A stretch of DNA of 64,000 nucleotides from Hydrogenophaga sp. (GTDB taxonomy: Bacteria; Pseudomonadota; Gammaproteobacteria; Burkholderiales; Burkholderiaceae_C): positions 50,547 through 114,546 of the forward strand of contig JAGXSV010000016.1 in assembly GCA_018333605.1 (NCBI GenBank), read 5' to 3'. The notes under the pieces were generated by a model that ran no database searches, was not told the origin of the DNA, and worked only from the letters and a program-made list of their open reading frames with translations. Position numbers and translations under genes: made by a program. Below, in pieces: positions 1 through 10,067 of this stretch; the stretch's first letter is position 1; each line of letters begins with the position of its first letter.

Positions 1-1
1 G

Positions 2-496
2 GTGCGCGACTGGACGCGCCAGAACCGCACCTGGTTTGCGGCCGTGCAGCTGGAAAAACGCATGATGTTCATCATCCTCACGCTCATCGTGGCGGTGGCG
101 GCGTTCAACCTGGTGTCGACGCTGGTGATGACGGTGACCGACAAGCACGCCGACATTGCCATCTTGCGCACGCTGGGCGCCAGCCCGCAGAGCATCATGG
201 GCATCTTCATGGTGCAGGGCGCCATGGTGGGCATCATCGGCACTGGGCTGGGCCTACTGCTGGGCCTGGGGGTGGCGTTCAACATCGACACCCTGGTGCC
301 TGCCCTGGAGCGCGCGCTGGGTGCCAGCTTCTTGCCGCAAGACATTTACCTCATCAGCCGCATGCCGAGCGACCCGCAGCAAAGCGACATCTTGCCCATT
401 GCGCTGATTTCACTGGCGCTGTCGTTTGTGGCCACCATTTACCCGAGCTGGCGTGCGAGCCGCGTGAACCCTGCCGAGGCGCTGCGCTATGAGTGA
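2..496 (+). CDS. lolC: Lipoprotein-releasing ABC transporter permease LolC/LolE, C-terminal part
   Basis: Only the last 164 residues are in the window; the reading frame is open to the left edge, so the real start lies outside. The fragment has a hydrophobic segment (about residues 20-45), a second around 65-90 and a third near 130-150, the usual last three helices of a MacB/FtsX-type permease. It ends in the family signature '[18 protein letters not shown]'. LolCDE extracts mature lipoproteins from the inner membrane and passes them to LolA. lolD follows 123 bp downstream on the same strand, with a GC-rich repeat between. LolC and LolE cannot be told apart from this piece alone; many betaproteobacteria have a single lolC/E-type gene before lolD. 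Confidence 0.9.
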   Translation: MRDWTRQNRTWFAAVQLEKRMMFIILTLIVAVAAFNLVSTLVMTVTDKHADIAILRTLGASPQSIMGIFMVQGAMVGIIGTGLGLLLGLGVAFNIDTLVPALERALGASFLPQDIYLISRMPSDPQQSDILPIALISLALSFVATIYPSWRASRVNPAEALRYE

Positions 497-506
497 TGTG
501 GCCCCC

Positions 507-576
507 ACGCTCCGCCGCTGCGCGGGTCGCTGCCCCCCGAGGGGGCGCGTTTTGCCTTGGGGCGGCCCGGCGGCAA
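507..576 (+). repeat. GC-rich intergenic repeat, copy 1
   Basis: About 70 bp starting 10 bp after the lolC stop. It contains 'acgctccgccgctgcgcggg', a C-run/G-run pair ('cccccc-gaggggg') able to fold, then 'ccttggggcggcccggcgg'. It is nearly identical to the copy at 6525-6592 and related to five others in this window. Confidence 0.8.
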
Positions 577-619
577 AACTTGCTTCTGGCTGCTGCACCA
601 CGGCACTTACTTCATCTGT

Positions 620-1294
620 ATGACCGACATCGTTCTCCAGGCCACCGGCCTCACCAAACGCTTCACCGAAGGCCGGCTGGACGTGACTGTGCTCAAGGGC
701 GTGGACCTGACCGTGCGCGCCGGCGAAACCGTTGCGATTGTGGGCGCATCCGGTTCGGGCAAGAGCACGTTGCTGCACCTGCTGGGCGGGCTGGACGCGC
801 CCACCAGCGGCACGGTGCAGCTGATGGGGCAAACCTTGTCGGGCCTGAGCGCCACGCAGCAAGGCCAGCTTCGCAATCAGCACCTGGGTTTTGTGTACCA
901 GTTTCACCACCTGCTACCCGAATTCAGCGCACGCGACAACGTGGCCATGCCGCTGTGGATTCGCCGCATGCCGCGCCCGCAAGCGGGTGAGCGCGCGGCA
1001 CACATACTGCAGCGCGTGGGCCTGAGCGAGCGCCTGGCCCACCGGCCCGCCGAGCTCTCAGGTGGTGAGCGCCAGCGCGTGGCCATGGCGCGCGCGCTGG
1101 TCACCCAGCCCGCCTGCGTCTTGGCAGACGAACCCACCGGCAACCTCGACCGTGCCACCGCCGACGGCGTGTTTGAACTGATGATGCAACTGGCCCGCGA
1201 CCAGGGCACCGCTTTCATCGTGGTCACTCACGACGAAACCCTGGCGGCACGCTGTGGGCGGGTGATGCGGCTCACCGCTGGCGTGCTGACCTGA
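620..1294 (+). CDS. lolD: Lipoprotein-releasing ABC transporter ATP-binding protein LolD
   Basis: 224-residue ABC ATPase that powers lipoprotein release by LolC/E. Visible motifs are Walker A 'GASGSGKST' (about residues 43-51), Q-loop region '[16 protein letters not shown]' with the Phe-His-His-Leu-Leu-Pro pattern typical of LolD, ABC signature '[15 protein letters not shown]', Walker B '[12 protein letters not shown]' and the switch histidine in 'VVTHDE'. The ATG at 620 is preferred to a longer reading from 557 because upstream residues come from the repeat and lack family character. The length fits LolD (about 225-235). Cytoplasmic, bound to the LolC/E permease encoded just upstream. Confidence 0.95.
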   Translation: MTDIVLQATGLTKRFTEGRLDVTVLKGVDLTVRAGETVAIVGASGSGKSTLLHLLGGLDAPTSGTVQLMGQTLSGLSATQQGQLRNQHLGFVYQFHHLLPEFSARDNVAMPLWIRRMPRPQAGERAAHILQRVGLSERLAHRPAELSGGERQRVAMARALVTQPACVLADEPTGNLDRATADGVFELMMQLARDQGTAFIVVTHDETLAARCGRVMRLTAGVLT

Positions 1295-1335
1295 ACGGCT
1301 GTTGACCAGCGGTGTGCGGCTGCGCGAACACGCTC

Positions 1336-2187
1336 ATGTGGATCGACACCCATTGCCATCTGGACGCCCCCGAATTTGGCGCGGCCCACGCACTGGCACA
1401 CACGCTGCGACAGCGTGCTGCCGGCCTGGGTGTGGGGCTGTGCGTAATTCCGGCGGTGGAACGCGCCAACTTTGACACCGTGCGCCAGCTGGCCCACCAC
1501 ATGGGCGACGCCTATGCGCTGGGCATCCATCCGCTGTGTGTGCCGCAGGCCCTAGAGGCCGACCTGCAGGCGCTCGACGCCGCGCTGACCGCCCACCGCG
1601 ACGACCCGCGCCTGGTGGCGGTGGGTGAGATCGGGCTGGACTTCTTTGTGCCCGCGTTGTGTGAGAGCGCGATGCGCGAGCGCCAGACCTGGTTTTACCG
1701 CGAGCAGCTGAAGCTGGCCCGAAAGCACGGCCTGCCGGTGATCTTGCATGTGCGCCGCAGTGCCGACGCCTTGCTCAAGCACCTGCGCGAAGTGCCCACC
1801 GGCGGCGGCATCGCCCATGCCTTCAGCGGCAGCGAGCAGCAAGCCCAGGCGTTTCTGGGCCTGGGGTTCAAGCTGGGCTTTGGCGGGGCGCTCACGTTTG
1901 AGCCCGCGCAGCGCCTGCGCCGTCTGGCCAGCACGCTGCCGCTTTCAGCGCTGGTGCTGGAAACCGACGCGCCTGACATACCGCCGCACTGGCTGTACGC
2001 CACGGCCGCCGAGCGCTTGAATGGGCGCGCGCAGGGCATCAACTCCCCAGCCGAGTTGCCGCGCATTGCCGCCGTGGCGGCGGGTTTGCGCGGCCTACCG
2101 GTGGCCGATCTGGCGCAGGCCACCACGGCCAACGCCTTGCAGGCGCTGCCCCGGCTGGCGGCTTTGCTGCCGCAGGGCCTGGCATGA
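1336..2187 (+). CDS. tatD: TatD family metal-dependent hydrolase
   Basis: 283-residue TIM-barrel hydrolase of the TatD/YcfH family, which acts as a metal-dependent DNase. Metal-site motifs appear in order: 'DTHCHLD' at the N-terminus, 'GEIGLDFF', 'ILHVRRSADALLKHL', 'AHAFSGS' and 'ETDAPDIPPHW'. The ATG at 1336 places the first metal motif at residues 3-9 as usual; a GTG at 1312 would add eight residues with no family likeness. It overlaps the next gene by 4 bp (ATGA), so the two are probably translationally coupled. The physiological substrate is not known from sequence. Confidence 0.9.
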   Translation: MWIDTHCHLDAPEFGAAHALAHTLRQRAAGLGVGLCVIPAVERANFDTVRQLAHHMGDAYALGIHPLCVPQALEADLQALDAALTAHRDDPRLVAVGEIGLDFFVPALCESAMRERQTWFYREQLKLARKHGLPVILHVRRSADALLKHLREVPTGGGIAHAFSGSEQQAQAFLGLGFKLGFGGALTFEPAQRLRRLASTLPLSALVLETDAPDIPPHWLYATAAERLNGRAQGINSPAELPRIAAVAAGLRGLPVADLAQATTANALQALPRLAALLPQGLA

Positions 2188-2747
2188 GCGCAGCGCCGGG
2201 CCGTTCCCAAGCAAGCTCGCACCGCAGCCCGCCGGGCGAAGGTGCACCAGCTTGCCGCCTGCAAGGCTTGGCCCCGGTGGTGGGGCCCCACACACGGCTG
2301 CTGGTGCTGGGCAGTTTTCCCGGCGTGGCGTCTTTGCGGGCGCAGCAGTATTACGGCCACCCGCAAAACCATTTCTGGAAAATTCTGGGTGCTTTGTGGG
2401 CGCTGCCGCTCATGCAGATGCCTTATGCCGAACGCCTGGTTGCGCTGCAGGCCCACGGCGTGGGCTTGTGGGACGTGTACGGCGCTTGCGAGCGTGAGGG
2501 CAGCCTGGACGCCGACATCCGCGCTGCCGAACTCAACGACTTCGCTGCGTTGCTGCGGCAGTGTCCGCTGCTGGAGGCCATTGCGCACAACGGGGGTGAG
2601 AGTTACCGGCACGCCAGGCACACGTCGGCGTTCGGGTTGCCGGTTTACAAGTTGCCGTCCACCAGCCCGGCGAATGCGAGCTGGTCGTTTGACCGCAAGC
2701 TGGCGGCGTGGGCTGAGGTGTTGCGGCGGCATGGGGTGGCGTCGTAG
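2184..2747 (+). CDS. DNA-deoxyinosine glycosylase (uracil-DNA glycosylase superfamily)
   Basis: 187 residues with the layout of the hypoxanthine-DNA glycosylase branch of the UDG superfamily, which removes deaminated adenine from DNA. Supporting motifs: 'LVLGSFPGVASL' (strand plus active-site loop), 'YYGHPQNHFWKILG' (the Asn-x-Phe-Trp block) and 'LPSTSPANASWSFDRK' near the C-terminus (the Ser-Thr-Ser-Pro-Ala-Asn loop). It overlaps tatD by 4 bp, making a small nucleic-acid repair or hydrolysis pair. The family is recognised with good confidence; the substrate is carried over from the family. Confidence 0.85.
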   Translation: MSAAPGRSQASSHRSPPGEGAPACRLQGLAPVVGPHTRLLVLGSFPGVASLRAQQYYGHPQNHFWKILGALWALPLMQMPYAERLVALQAHGVGLWDVYGACEREGSLDADIRAAELNDFAALLRQCPLLEAIAHNGGESYRHARHTSAFGLPVYKLPSTSPANASWSFDRKLAAWAEVLRRHGVAS

Positions 2748-3094
2748 GGCTGCGCAAGACCTCGCTGGCTTGCTGCGGTGGTGTGCTCTGCGCCGCTCGT
2801 GTCCCTCGGGCCTGCGGCCCTCCTCCTTTACTTCGCTGTGCAGAACGCACCGCCGCAGCAAGCTGGAGGCGGGTGGGCATTCCTGCGTCGGGTAGCTGTA
2901 GCCTCGTTGTCACGATGGCATCGGGTGGCTGGCGCAGCGAAGTCAAGGAGGAGGGCCGGGACGGCCCGGGGGACATTCGCGGAGTCGGCCGCGCGGCGGC
3001 AGCGTCCCAGCACCATGCAGGCCAGAACCGCGAGCCCAAAAGAAAAGCCGCCCGGGGCAAGCACCGGACGGCTCTTCGATGTCACGTCAGCGAA
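2748..3094. other. 347-bp gene-free stretch with a long inverted repeat
   Basis: No reading frame here has recognisable protein character. Several ORFs overlap on both strands, as expected in GC-rich DNA. The only clear structure is the inverted repeat at 2816-2957, followed by a GC-rich palindromic patch near 2955-2972. Confidence 0.6.
2816..2957. repeat. Inverted repeat, 23-bp arms with one mismatch
   Basis: The arm at 2816-2838 ('ggccctcctcctttacttcg...') is the reverse complement of the arm at 2935-2957 except for one base, with 96 bp between them. It could be a remnant of a miniature mobile element or a long hairpin. No transposase-like frame lies between the arms. Confidence 0.7.
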
Positions 3095-3646
3095 TCACAC
3101 AGTGCGATGCGCCATCGGTGTTTCAGGTGCGGGGTATCCAGCCGCGCCAAAAGTCGAAACGATGGCCTTGTGTGTGTCGAAGTACACCGGCTGTCGAGCG
3201 TGAGCACGGCGGTGGCGAACAGGCCGAGCTCTTTCACCGTGCCCAGCGTGCCGCCGGCGTTGATGAAATCGCCCACTTTGTAGGGCCGCAACACCTGCGG
3301 GAAGATGCCGGCGGCAAAGTTGCCGAGCATGCCGCTCCAGGCGGCGCCAATGGCCAGGCCAGGCCAGCGCCGGCCAGCAAGGCGGCAAACGAAGTGGTCT
3401 TGATGCCGAAGATGTCCAGAATGGCCAGCACCAGAATGAGCGTCAGGCCCACCGAGATGATGGACTTGAGGTACTGGATCCGCGTGACGTCGATCTTTTT
3501 TCCGCGCTCCATGCCCCGGCCAATGAGGCCCACGGCCATGCCGATGAGCCAGCGGCCCACGATCCAGGCGGCAATGGCGCCGCGTATCTTCAGACCGTAT
3601 GCGGCCTTTGAGAGGACAGAAATGTCCAGATGGCTTCCATGTTCAT
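3095..3646 (-). pseudogene. Decayed small mechanosensitive channel (MscS family)
   Basis: MscS-type sequence is split over three frames. The intact start (ATG at 3646, 'MNMEAIWTFLS', ribosome site AAGGA upstream) shifts frame near 3615. The next block, 'KAAYGLKIRGAIAAWIVGRWLIG...FGIKTTSFAALLAGAGLA', carries the helices. A second shift lies in a triple GGCCA repeat at 3352-3366, after which 'GAAWSGMLGNFAAGIFPQV', 'LRPYKVGDFINAGGTLGTV' and 'TAVLTLD' give the pore helix and beta domain. Around 3195 the sequence jumps from 'TLD' to the far C-terminus 'VYFDTHKAIV...ETPMAHRTV', also out of frame, so roughly 60-70 codons of the cytoplasmic vestibule are missing. At least three lesions make function very unlikely. 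Confidence 0.85.
3352..3366. repeat. Three tandem GGCCA units inside the mscS remnant
   Basis: Three consecutive GGCCA copies. Two copies would keep the MscS frame ('GAGLA-IGAAWSG'); the third adds 5 bp and breaks it. This looks like slipped-strand expansion. Confidence 0.75.
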
Positions 3647-3786
3647 AATGATTCCTTTCGCAGATCGCAGATAAAAATGAAGTGTTCACCCGCCTCCACC
3701 CTTTTTCCTACCCCTCAGCGCCACACGCCATGCGTGTCTGTGGCATGGTTCGCGCGCCTGTTGTTCGCGGGTAGCGGAGAGGGCGC

Positions 3787-4569
3787 ATGAAGGCCGGTGC
3801 CAACGCCGCGGCCCGCAAGCGCACGGGCCAGCCACTATTGCCGGAGGTCACGATTTCTGAAGACAGCGAGGTGCGCTTTTTGCACCTGGGCACCGAATGG
3901 ATCCAGGGTTCCATGCTGCTGGACGCGCCGTTCGACATTGAGCTGGACTATGTGCAGCGCATGGTGGCCTGGCTGCTGTTTGTGGCGCCCGAGTCGGTGG
4001 GCAAGCGCCGCGCCATGCAACTGGGCCTGGGCTCGGCGGCACTGACCAAGTTTCATTTCAAGAAACTGCGCATGGACACCACCGCCGTGGAGATCAACCC
4101 CCAGGTGCTGGCGGTGTGCCGCACCTGGTTCAAGCTGCCCGACGATGGCCCGCGCCTGCGCGTGCTGCTCGCCGACGCGGGCCAGGAAATACGCAATCCC
4201 GCACACACCGGCCGCATTGACGCTTTGCAGGTGGACCTGTACGACCACGAGGCGGCCGCCCCGGTGCTGGACAGCCCCGACTTTTACGTGGACTGCCGTT
4301 CGGTGCTGAGCGACGACGGCGTGATGACGGTGAACCTGTTTGGCCGGGACACCAGTTACGAGCGCTCGCTGCAAAGCATTTGTGCGGCTTTTGGCGAAGA
4401 CGCGGTGTGGGCTTTCAAGCCCACGCGCGAGGGCAACACCATTGTGCTGGCCCAGCGCACCGCCAGCCGGCCCACCCGCATGGCGCTGCTGGCGCGCGCC
4501 GAGGTGGTGCAAGAGCGCTGGGGCTTGCCCGCGGTGAAGTGGCTGAAAATTTTCAAACCCGTGAGTTGA
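3787..4569 (+). CDS. Spermidine synthase-like protein (SAM-fold aminopropyltransferase family)
   Basis: 260 residues resembling the spermidine synthase/methyltransferase fold. 'MQLGLGSAALTKFHFKKL' is the glycine-rich nucleotide loop, 'TTAVEINPQVLAVCRTWF' holds the acidic residue that contacts the ribose, and 'DALQVDLYDHEAAAPV' is the equivalent of the catalytic-Asp strand, followed by 'FYVDCRSVLSDDGVMTVNLFG'. The ATG at 3787 has GGAGAGG upstream. The N-terminal beta-hairpin domain of true SpeE is short or divergent, so polyamine synthesis is not assured; many such proteins in betaproteobacteria have unknown substrates. It stands alone between a pseudogene and a repeat. Confidence 0.7.
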   Translation: MKAGANAAARKRTGQPLLPEVTISEDSEVRFLHLGTEWIQGSMLLDAPFDIELDYVQRMVAWLLFVAPESVGKRRAMQLGLGSAALTKFHFKKLRMDTTAVEINPQVLAVCRTWFKLPDDGPRLRVLLADAGQEIRNPAHTGRIDALQVDLYDHEAAAPVLDSPDFYVDCRSVLSDDGVMTVNLFGRDTSYERSLQSICAAFGEDAVWAFKPTREGNTIVLAQRTASRPTRMALLARAEVVQERWGLPAVKWLKIFKPVS

Positions 4570-4570
4570 C

Positions 4571-4640
4571 GTGGCCCCCCGCGCCGCTTCGCATCACCCC
4601 CCCCTGGGGCGGCACCAGCCGTCCGGCGGTGCCTCTGGGT
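4571..4640 (+). repeat. GC-rich intergenic repeat, copy 2
   Basis: Begins 1 bp after the preceding stop. The pattern is 'ccccccgcgccgcttcgc', then an eight-C run against 'tggggcggca' and 'ccgtccggcgg'. It is a diverged member of the family at 507, 6525, 36904 and 60131. Confidence 0.7.
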
Positions 4641-4705
4641 GGCGTTGTGGCGCGCGGCACGGGTGACCTGAACACTGAACCGCCGAGTCCTGTCGAAACG
4701 AACCC

Positions 4706-6517
<1,812 letters not shown>

Positions 6518-6524
6518 TGCCGCT

Positions 6525-6592
6525 ACGCTCCGCCGCTGCGCGGGTCGCTGCCCCCCCGAGGGGGCTGACCCGCCTTGGGGCGGCCCGGCGGC
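6525..6592 (+). repeat. GC-rich intergenic repeat, copy 3
   Basis: Starts 7 bp after the GspE-type gene stop and repeats copy 1 almost base for base over about 65 bp. The main differences are one extra C and a changed 8-bp stretch in the middle. Confidence 0.85.
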
Positions 6593-6650
6593 GGATCGCT
6601 CTCACGGCCGTACCTTGACCGCTGAGCCAACCAAACCCAGCGTCACCCGC

Positions 6651-7149
6651 ATGATCCCCATCAAAACCGAGTTCGCCTGGGCGGCACCACCGAATGCCGC
6701 CACTGCGGCATTCGCGACATGGTGCTGTTTGCCGACCTGCGCGAAGAAGACTTTGAGCTGATCCATGCACCCATTGACGACCTGGCGTTTGCCGCCGGCC
6801 AGCCGCGGGTGCGCATGGGCGACGCCGCCACCTCGCTCTACACGCTGCGCGCCGGCATGATCAAACTGGTGCGCCACACGGTGGACGGGTGCCAGCGCAT
6901 CGTGCGCGTGCTGCGCCCGGGCGACGTGGTGGGCCTGGAAGCGCTCTGAAAATGCGCGTCGAAGACAACCCGATCATGTCCCGCCTGTTTTTGCGCGACG
7001 ACATGGGCGCCATGCTCGACCTGAAGCTGGAAACGGTGAGCCGCACGCTCTCGGCCTTCGAGCGCGAAGGGCTCATTGAGCCGCTGGACAAGCAAAGCCG
7101 CGTCTACCGCGTGGTGGACGCCGAGCGGCTGTCCGTGCCCAAGTCCTGA
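6651..7149 (+). pseudogene. Decayed Crp/Fnr-family regulator
   Basis: The start 'MIPIKTEF' (ATG at 6651) is followed within about 15 bases by a frameshift into 'GGTTECRHCGIRDMVLFADL', which shows a Cys-x-x-Cys near the N-terminus as in Fnr-type proteins. The cyclic-nucleotide-binding-like fold continues to 'RPGDVVGLEAL' and stops at 6949. The next recognisable part, in another frame from about 6949, is the DNA-binding region 'MSRLFLRDDMGAMLDLKLETVSRTL...IEPLDKQSRVYRVVDAERL'. The stretch normally between them, the end of the sensor fold and the long dimerisation helix (very roughly 70 residues), is missing. One frameshift plus one internal deletion means no functional regulator. Confidence 0.82.
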
Positions 7150-7189
7150 GCGACAGGTGGGCCGGCTGCATGTGCCGATAATCGGGGCG

Positions 7190-8125
7190 ATGCCCTCCAT
7201 TCCCGCACGCGCCGTGCCCCACCTCGCCACCGGCCTGCTGCTCGCCGGCGCGGGCTCCATTGCTTTTTCGGGCAAGGCCATCATCGTCAAGCTGGCCTAC
7301 CGCCATGGGGTGGACGCGGTCACGCTCATCATGTACCGCATGCTGTTTGCGCTGCCACTGTTTCTGGCGCTGGCCTGGTGGGCCACGTACCGGCAAGGGG
7401 GTGGAGGCAAAGCGGCGCTCACCCGCCAAGACTGGCTGGGCATTTTGGGCCTGGGGTTCACCGGCTATTACCTGGCGAGTTTTCTGGACTTCTGGGGTTT
7501 GCAATACATCAGCGCCAGCCTGGAGCGGCTGATTCTTTACCTCAACCCCACGCTGGTGCTGGTGCTGGGCTGGGTGGTCTACAAACGGCGCATCACACGC
7601 TTGCAGGCGCTGGCCATGGCCGTGAGCTACGCCGGCGTGCTGCTGGTGTTTGGCCACGAAGCCGACTTTGCCGGGCCCAATGCCGTGCTGGGCGCCGCGC
7701 TGGTGTTTGGCAGCGCTATCAGCTACGCCATTTATCTCGTGTACAGCGGCGAACTCGTCAAGCGCCTCGGCTCCATGCGGCTGGTGGGCCTGGCCACCAG
7801 CGTGGCCTGCGTGCTGTGCCTGCTGCAATTTGCGCTGCTGCGTCCGCTGAGCGCTGCCGTGGTGGCGCCCGAGGTGATTTGGCTGTCGGTGCTCAACGCC
7901 ACGCTGTGCACGTTTGCGCCCGTCATCATGGTGATGATGGCCATTGAACGCCTGGGCGCCGGCCTGGCCGCGCAGACCGGCATGATCGGCCCCATGTCCA
8001 CCATCGCCATGGGCGTGCTGATTCTGGACGAGCCCTTCAACGGCTGGATCGTGGCGGGCACCGTGCTGGTGGTGTCCGGCGTGTTTTTGGTGACGCGCTT
8101 TGGCTCGGCCAGCGCGGCGAAATAG
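7190..8125 (+). CDS. EamA/DMT-superfamily transporter
   Basis: 311-residue inner-membrane protein with about ten hydrophobic segments arranged as two EamA repeats. The first begins 'GLLLAGAGSIAFSGKAIIVKLAY', the second near 'AVLGAALVFGSAISYAIYLVY', and it ends in 'ILDEPFNGWIVAGTVLVVSGVFLV', the usual last-helix pattern. The ATG at 7190 is preferred to 7076 because the earlier residues overlap the Crp/Fnr remnant and are not hydrophobic. Substrate unknown; the superfamily exports amino acids, nucleosides and other metabolites. Confidence 0.88.
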   Translation: MPSIPARAVPHLATGLLLAGAGSIAFSGKAIIVKLAYRHGVDAVTLIMYRMLFALPLFLALAWWATYRQGGGGKAALTRQDWLGILGLGFTGYYLASFLDFWGLQYISASLERLILYLNPTLVLVLGWVVYKRRITRLQALAMAVSYAGVLLVFGHEADFAGPNAVLGAALVFGSAISYAIYLVYSGELVKRLGSMRLVGLATSVACVLCLLQFALLRPLSAAVVAPEVIWLSVLNATLCTFAPVIMVMMAIERLGAGLAAQTGMIGPMSTIAMGVLILDEPFNGWIVAGTVLVVSGVFLVTRFGSASAAK

Positions 8126-8146
8126 TTTTAATCAGGAGATCAACAC

Positions 8147-8944
8147 ATGGACTTGGGACTTGCAGGCAAATGGGCGCTGGTGTGCGGCGCCAGCAAAGGG
8201 CTGGGCCTGGGCTGCGCGCAGGCGCTGGCGGCCGAGGGCGTGCATGTGGTCATGGTGGCTCGCCGGGCCGATGTGCTGGACGCTTCAGCGGCTGCCCTGC
8301 GCGCCGTGTCGCCCGGTGTGCAGGTGGTCGCGGTGGCCGCTGACATCACCACGCCCGAGGGCCGCGCTGCGGCGTTCGCTGTCGCCGGTGGCCCCGGCAT
8401 GGCGTTTGACATTGTGGTCACCAACGCGGGCGGCCCGCCGCCCGGCGACTTTCGCAGCTGGGACCGGAACGCCTGGATCCAGGCGATCGACGCCAACATG
8501 CTCACCCCCATCGAACTCATCAAGGCCACGGTGGATGGCATGGCGCAGCGCGGTTTCGGCCGCATCGTCAACATCACCAGCAGTGCGGTGAAGGCGCCCA
8601 TCGACATCCTGGGCCTGAGCAACGGCGCGCGCAGCGGCCTCACCGGCTTTGTGGCCGGCGTGGCGCGCAGCGGCATTGCCGCGCAGGGCGTAACGATCAA
8701 CAACCTGCTGCCGGGGAAGTTTGACACCGACCGCATCGCCGCCGTCATCCAGGGTGCTGCCGATAAAACCGGCCAAAGCGTGGACGACATTCGCCTGGCC
8801 CAGCAGGCCCTGATTCCGGCCCGCCGCTTTGGCAACCCGCGAGAGTTTGGCGCCATCTGCGCGTTCCTGTGCAGCCAGCACGCGGCCTACATGACGGGGC
8901 AGAACGTGCTGGCCGATGGCGGGGCTTACGCGGGAACGTTTTGA
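8147..8944 (+). CDS. SDR-family oxidoreductase with altered catalytic motif
   Basis: 265-residue Rossmann-fold protein. The cofactor loop is 'GASKGLGLGCAQAL' (TGxxxGxG type, with G-A-S), the structural 'NAG' is in 'VVTNAGG', and the active-site serine is in 'IVNITSSAVKAP'. Where Tyr-x-x-x-Lys is expected, the sequence reads 'LSNGARSGL', so Ser and Arg stand at the Tyr and Lys positions. 'LPGKFDTDR' replaces the usual 'PGxxxT' loop, and the C-terminus 'TGQNVLADGGAYAGTF' is typical. A subgroup of SDRs shares this S-N-x-x-R pattern; its chemistry is not established here. A good ribosome site (AGGAG) precedes the ATG. Confidence 0.82.
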   Translation: MDLGLAGKWALVCGASKGLGLGCAQALAAEGVHVVMVARRADVLDASAAALRAVSPGVQVVAVAADITTPEGRAAAFAVAGGPGMAFDIVVTNAGGPPPGDFRSWDRNAWIQAIDANMLTPIELIKATVDGMAQRGFGRIVNITSSAVKAPIDILGLSNGARSGLTGFVAGVARSGIAAQGVTINNLLPGKFDTDRIAAVIQGAADKTGQSVDDIRLAQQALIPARRFGNPREFGAICAFLCSQHAAYMTGQNVLADGGAYAGTF

Positions 8945-8979
8945 ATGATCTCCCCGCAACGCCGCAGGCGGGGCGGGGG

Positions 8980-9918
8980 CTACCGCCTCGAGCTCACCAC
9001 AATCCCGCCCACAATGAGCGCAAACCCCGCCGCGTGGTACAGCTGGGGCATGTCACCCAGCAGCATGGCCGACATGAGTGCGGCAAACAGCGGGGTGAGG
9101 TTGGTGAAGAAGCTGGCGATGGAGGGCCCGACGCGGCCCACACCGGCGCCCCAGCAGCGGTAGGCCAGCAGCGACGGGCCGATGGCCACGAACAGCAGGG
9201 CGCCCGCCAGCGGCCAACCCCACTGGATGTGGCTTTGCCCCGCCGGCAGGGTGGGTAACAGGCTCCATTCGGTCGCCACCATGGCGCTGGACCACACCAC
9301 TCCCATGACCATTTGTGCGAGCAAAAAGGCGGCCCAGTCGGCCTTGATGGCGGCGGGTTCGGCGCCGGGTTCGGGCTTGGCGAGCAGCCAGCTGTACCAG
9401 GCCCAGACCAGTGATGCCAGCAGCATCCAGCCGTCGCCGGGCACCAGTTTCACCGCTTGCAGTTGGGCCAGGTCGCCGCGCGAGAGCACCGTGGCCACAC
9501 CCGCGAGCGACAGCGCAGCACCCAGCGCCGCACGGCGGGAAACGGGCACGCCGTAACACAGGCGACCCAGCAGCAGCATCCACACCGGTGTGCTGGAAGC
9601 CACCAGCGTCACATTGAGCGGTGTGGACGTTTTCAGCGCCATGTATTGCAGCGCGTTGTACAGGCCCACACCCAGCAGGCCCAGCAGCGCAAAGCGCCGC
9701 CAGTGCGGCCACAGGGGGCTGCCGGGGCGCAGCACCCAGCCCGCCACGGGCAGCAAAATGAGCAGCGCCAGCGTCCAGCGCAGCAGGTTGAAGGTGATGG
9801 GCGGCAGGACGCCCTGCATCATCCGGCCCACCACGGCGTTGCCCGCCCACATGAGCGGTGGAATCACCAGCAGAGCGATGGTGGCGGGTGTGAGGCGTGC
9901 AGAGGCGGTGTGCGGCAT
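8980..9918 (-). CDS. EamA/DMT-superfamily transporter
   Basis: 312-residue polytopic membrane protein, a second and distinct DMT member. The first helix is 'TIALLVIPPLMWAGNAVVGRM', where W-A-G-N is a common EamA start. Later repeats include 'LGVGLYNALQYMALKTSTPLN' and the C-terminal 'VGPSIASFFTNLTPLFAALMS'. The ATG at 9918 ('MPHTASARLTPA') is preferred to 10008, since the 30 extra residues are not family-like. It converges with the SDR gene, leaving only 35 bp between stops. Substrate cannot be inferred. Confidence 0.88.
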   Translation of the reverse strand: MPHTASARLTPATIALLVIPPLMWAGNAVVGRMMQGVLPPITFNLLRWTLALLILLPVAGWVLRPGSPLWPHWRRFALLGLLGVGLYNALQYMALKTSTPLNVTLVASSTPVWMLLLGRLCYGVPVSRRAALGAALSLAGVATVLSRGDLAQLQAVKLVPGDGWMLLASLVWAWYSWLLAKPEPGAEPAAIKADWAAFLLAQMVMGVVWSSAMVATEWSLLPTLPAGQSHIQWGWPLAGALLFVAIGPSLLAYRCWGAGVGRVGPSIASFFTNLTPLFAALMSAMLLGDMPQLYHAAGFALIVGGIVVSSRR

Positions 9919-10067
9919 GGCCTGCACTGTAACAACCGCGCCAAGCCCGACCCCGGCATGGGGCTGCGCGGCTGTCGCGCAGGCGCGGGTGGTGTTTCGT
10001 GGCAGCATGGCAGGCCTGTTTCGTTCAGACTTTGCCTTTTCAGCCCCACAACAACGAGGAGATACCC

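Noticed and set aside
2778..3283. Overlapping ORFs of 141-166 codons in the region after the deoxyinosine glycosylase
   Set aside because: No motif, skewed composition, cut by the inverted repeat; they also run into the mscS remnant on the other strand.
8952..8973. Hairpin between the SDR and the convergent DMT transporter as a terminator
   Set aside because: Six-base stem and no T-run; too weak to call.
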